Shown here one piece after another: positions 62,481-64,000 of a stretch of DNA of 64,000 nt (position 1 is the first letter of the stretch; the number at the start of each line of letters is the position of its first letter). The DNA comes from Treponema sp. UBA4267 (GTDB taxonomy: Bacteria; Spirochaetota; Spirochaetia; Treponematales; Treponemataceae). A program made the translations under genes and the position numbers. The stretch covers positions 1-64,000 of the forward strand of contig DGWD01000029.1 of NCBI GenBank assembly GCA_002395155.1, in the 5' to 3' direction. The notes below the pieces were generated by a model. It was not told the origin of the DNA, did no database searches, and was given only the letters and a program-made list of their open reading frames with translations.

Positions 62481-62867
62481 TTATGCTTTTTTCATGTTTT
62501 TGGAATCTTGGGCCTGACGCAAAACCTCTTCCAAAGGCATATTTATAGAAGACATTACCGCAGCCGCAATTGAACCTTCAATCATTGGGCAATCTGCCAA
62601 AAGAACCTTTTTTCCTTCATCTGCCATTTTTTTAATAACGGCCTTAGCAGTGTTTACAGAACTTCCTATATCAGCAATTACAATCACCCCATCATCAGAA
62701 TACATTTCTTCAACAGCAGCTGTAATTTTTTTTTCGCTGGCACCGTATCCTCCATCATCATTTCCACCAATAGCTTTAATTTTTGCACCCTTGGCCATGA
62801 GTAAGGCTACCTCTGCTACCGATTCTGCTAATTTTTGACTGTGTGATACTAAAACAAGTGAAACCAT
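62481..62867 (-). CDS. dhaM: DhaM-like PTS EIIA domain protein (orphan)
   Basis: 128 residues, a single EIIA-mannose-like domain. His9 in LVLVSHSQKLA is the expected phosphorylation site, and the GGNDDGGYGAS stretch (39-49) is typical for DhaM. DhaM passes phosphate from HPr to the ADP of the DhaL subunit for dihydroxyacetone phosphorylation. No dhaK or dhaL lies in the window; they may be elsewhere. The C-terminal tail (RQAQDSKNMKKA) is unlike the core family. Confidence 0.82.
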   Translation of the reverse strand: MVSLVLVSHSQKLAESVAEVALLMAKGAKIKAIGGNDDGGYGASEKKITAAVEEMYSDDGVIVIADIGSSVNTAKAVIKKMADEGKKVLLADCPMIEGSIAAAVMSSINMPLEEVLRQAQDSKNMKKA

Positions 62868-62890
62868 AAAATCCTTTATCCTATTTTTAT

Positions 62891-63457
62891 TTAAAACTTA
62901 AATACCAGACCGACAATTGCTCCAATCACAAACCAGAAAAATGGATGAATTTTCTTAAAAAGTTTAATCTGCAAAAGTGCCAGAATAATTGCCGCCAGAA
63001 TAATAACACTCCAAACTGGTTGAAAGTTCCCGTCTGTTGAGTTGAATAAAATTGCCTTACAAATGCCCCAAATTGCAACCGCTATAATTGCAGTAACAGC
63101 AGGACGAATTGCAGAAAAAGCCGATTTTACAAAACGATTTTCGCTAACTTTGGAAAAAAAAGCTGCTACCAGACAAATAATTATGATAGAAGGTGTGACT
63201 AAGCCCAAAGTTGCAATTATTCCTCCCGAAATTCCAAGAGTTTCAAAACCAACGTAGGTTGCCATGTTAATGCCAAGAGGACCTGGAGTTGATTCAGAAA
63301 TAGCAATCATATTTGTAAGTTCTTGCATGGTAAACCACTGATACTTATCGCCAAGTTCCATTAAATATGGCAAAGTTGCAGGTCCACCGCCTACAGAAAA
63401 CAGTCCAACCTTAAAAAATTCCCAAAATAGTCGGAGGCCCAAAACTAAATTATTCAA
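62891..63457 (-). CDS. Chromate-type (CHR family) transporter, half-size subunit
   Basis: 188 residues, about five or six membrane segments. The motif FSVGGGPATLPYL (about 20-32), then SESTPGPLGINMATYVGF (about 53-70) are CHR-family signatures. Half-size CHR proteins act in pairs, and the other half overlaps it upstream by eight bases. The family moves chromate or other anions; the native substrate is unknown. Confidence 0.85.
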   Translation of the reverse strand: MNNLVLGLRLFWEFFKVGLFSVGGGPATLPYLMELGDKYQWFTMQELTNMIAISESTPGPLGINMATYVGFETLGISGGIIATLGLVTPSIIIICLVAAFFSKVSENRFVKSAFSAIRPAVTAIIAVAIWGICKAILFNSTDGNFQPVWSVIILAAIILALLQIKLFKKIHPFFWFVIGAIVGLVFKF

Positions 63458-64000
63458 CTTTATCCTCCTTCTTTTTTCGTGATTTTATTAAATCAATAAT
63501 AATTCCACTTGCAGCAGCCATAATAACAAGACAAACAGTAGGAATTGGAGTAAAAAAAGCCAAAGCCAAAATGATGATGGCGATAATCCAGGCTACTAGA
63601 GATTTTAAAGTCTTTTTTCCAAGTGTAATAACCGTATTCGAAAGCAAGGCACAAACAACAGCACGAACTCCCATCATGGCGTGACTAACCCAAACGTTAT
63701 CCAAAAAGTTATTTAAAAATGCCGCAATAAGCAGAATGATGATGAGGGAAGGCGAAATCATTCCCAAAGTTGCAATAATTCCGCCAGAAACTTTTTCGCG
63801 TTTATAACCAACAAAAGTAGCGGTATTAACGGCAATAATTCCTGGAGTACACTGACCAATAGCATATATATCTAAAAGTTCTTCTGATTTTACCCACTTG
63901 CGGTTTTCTACCAGCTCGCGTTCCAGCATAGGCAGCATAGAAAGACCACCCCCAAAAGTAAGTCCTCCAATTTTAAAAAAGGACCAGTAAAGCTGTAAAA
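63450..64000 (-). CDS. Chromate-type (CHR family) transporter, second half (partial)
   Basis: The frame stays open to the window edge: before the internal ATG at 63938 it continues upstream with FFKIGGLTFGGGLSMLPML, the CHR N-terminal motif, so the true start is beyond 64000. GQCTPGIIAVNTATFVGYKR is the second motif. It overlaps the next half-size gene by eight bases (coupled). The C-terminal end is Lys-rich. Confidence 0.85.
   Translation of the reverse strand, partial: LQLYWSFFKIGGLTFGGGLSMLPMLERELVENRKWVKSEELLDIYAIGQCTPGIIAVNTATFVGYKREKVSGGIIATLGMISPSLIIILLIAAFLNNFLDNVWVSHAMMGVRAVVCALLSNTVITLGKKTLKSLVAWIIAIIILALAFFTPIPTVCLVIMAAASGIIIDLIKSRKKKEDKVE

Overview
The window is AT-rich bacterial DNA with dense genes, many Cys lipoproteins, a large alpha-2-macroglobulin/PBP1C locus, a methyl-accepting chemotaxis protein, a four-subunit 2-oxoacid:ferredoxin oxidoreductase and three separate O-acetylhomoserine/cystathionine-type PLP enzymes. 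This combination suggests an anaerobic, host-associated spirochete of the Treponema type. That is inference from gene content; there is no rRNA or other phylogenetic marker here.

Layout. 1-4.7 kb: an MMPL/RND exporter (cut by the left edge) divergent from its TetR regulator with three matching operators, a ZIP metal transporter behind SmtB-like sites, and a DUF3793-flavodoxin pair behind two GTTAG-N6-CTAAC sites. 4.8-10 kb: O-acetylhomoserine sulfhydrylase, a secreted unknown, a GNAT enzyme, a DUF368 lipid-carrier translocase and mnmA. 10.2-19.2 kb: an SsuA-type ABC importer, a Cys-rich lipoprotein, the oxidoreductase (gamma-delta-alpha-beta), a phenylacetate-CoA ligase-like enzyme and an aminotransferase. 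The ABC and ligase units share a 32-bp upstream motif, which suggests a coordinated 2-oxoacid/amino-acid route. 19.2-24.5 kb: a cysteine operon (methyltransferase, mccB, mccA), then a hydrolase and a LysR regulator. 24.5-34 kb: WYL regulator plus a glycosidase-like protein, then MarR divergent from a TolC-MFP-RND-PII-like efflux operon. 34-48 kb: an NSS transporter, a lone HATPase protein and a four-gene envelope operon (VCBS-like protein, TPR lipoprotein, A2M, PBP1C). 48-55.5 kb: GH43, an MCP, a U32-like protein and a second cysteine operon (O-acetylhomoserine sulfhydrylase, cysK). 55.7-64 kb: a lipoprotein/outer-membrane cluster, a DUF2147 protein, an M18 aminopeptidase, a DhaM-like protein and a split chromate-type transporter.

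The most striking system is a two-operon cysteine regulon. Both the methyltransferase-mccB-mccA operon (about 19.25 kb) and the sulfhydrylase-cysK operon (about 52.9 kb) start from promoters whose -35 box lies in the same 19-bp ACCTA-N9-TAGGT site. Each is followed by a short leader peptide with clustered Cys codons and then an intrinsic terminator. In the first, a 9-nt stretch inside the leader ORF can pair with the 5' arm of the terminator, which is classical attenuation geometry, and the leader ATG sits 7 nt after the -10 box, so the mRNA looks leaderless.

A second theme is unusual 5' regions. There are mosaics of perfect hairpins squeezed between a Shine-Dalgarno-like sequence and the real Shine-Dalgarno, a short sequence conserved just ahead of the Shine-Dalgarno of three unrelated genes, an 81-bp two-hairpin dispersed repeat, a branched 5'UTR before the CoA ligase that could hide its own ribosome binding site, and several start codons lying 6-10 nt after a -10 box. 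No tRNA, rRNA, CRISPR array or intact insertion sequence was recognised.
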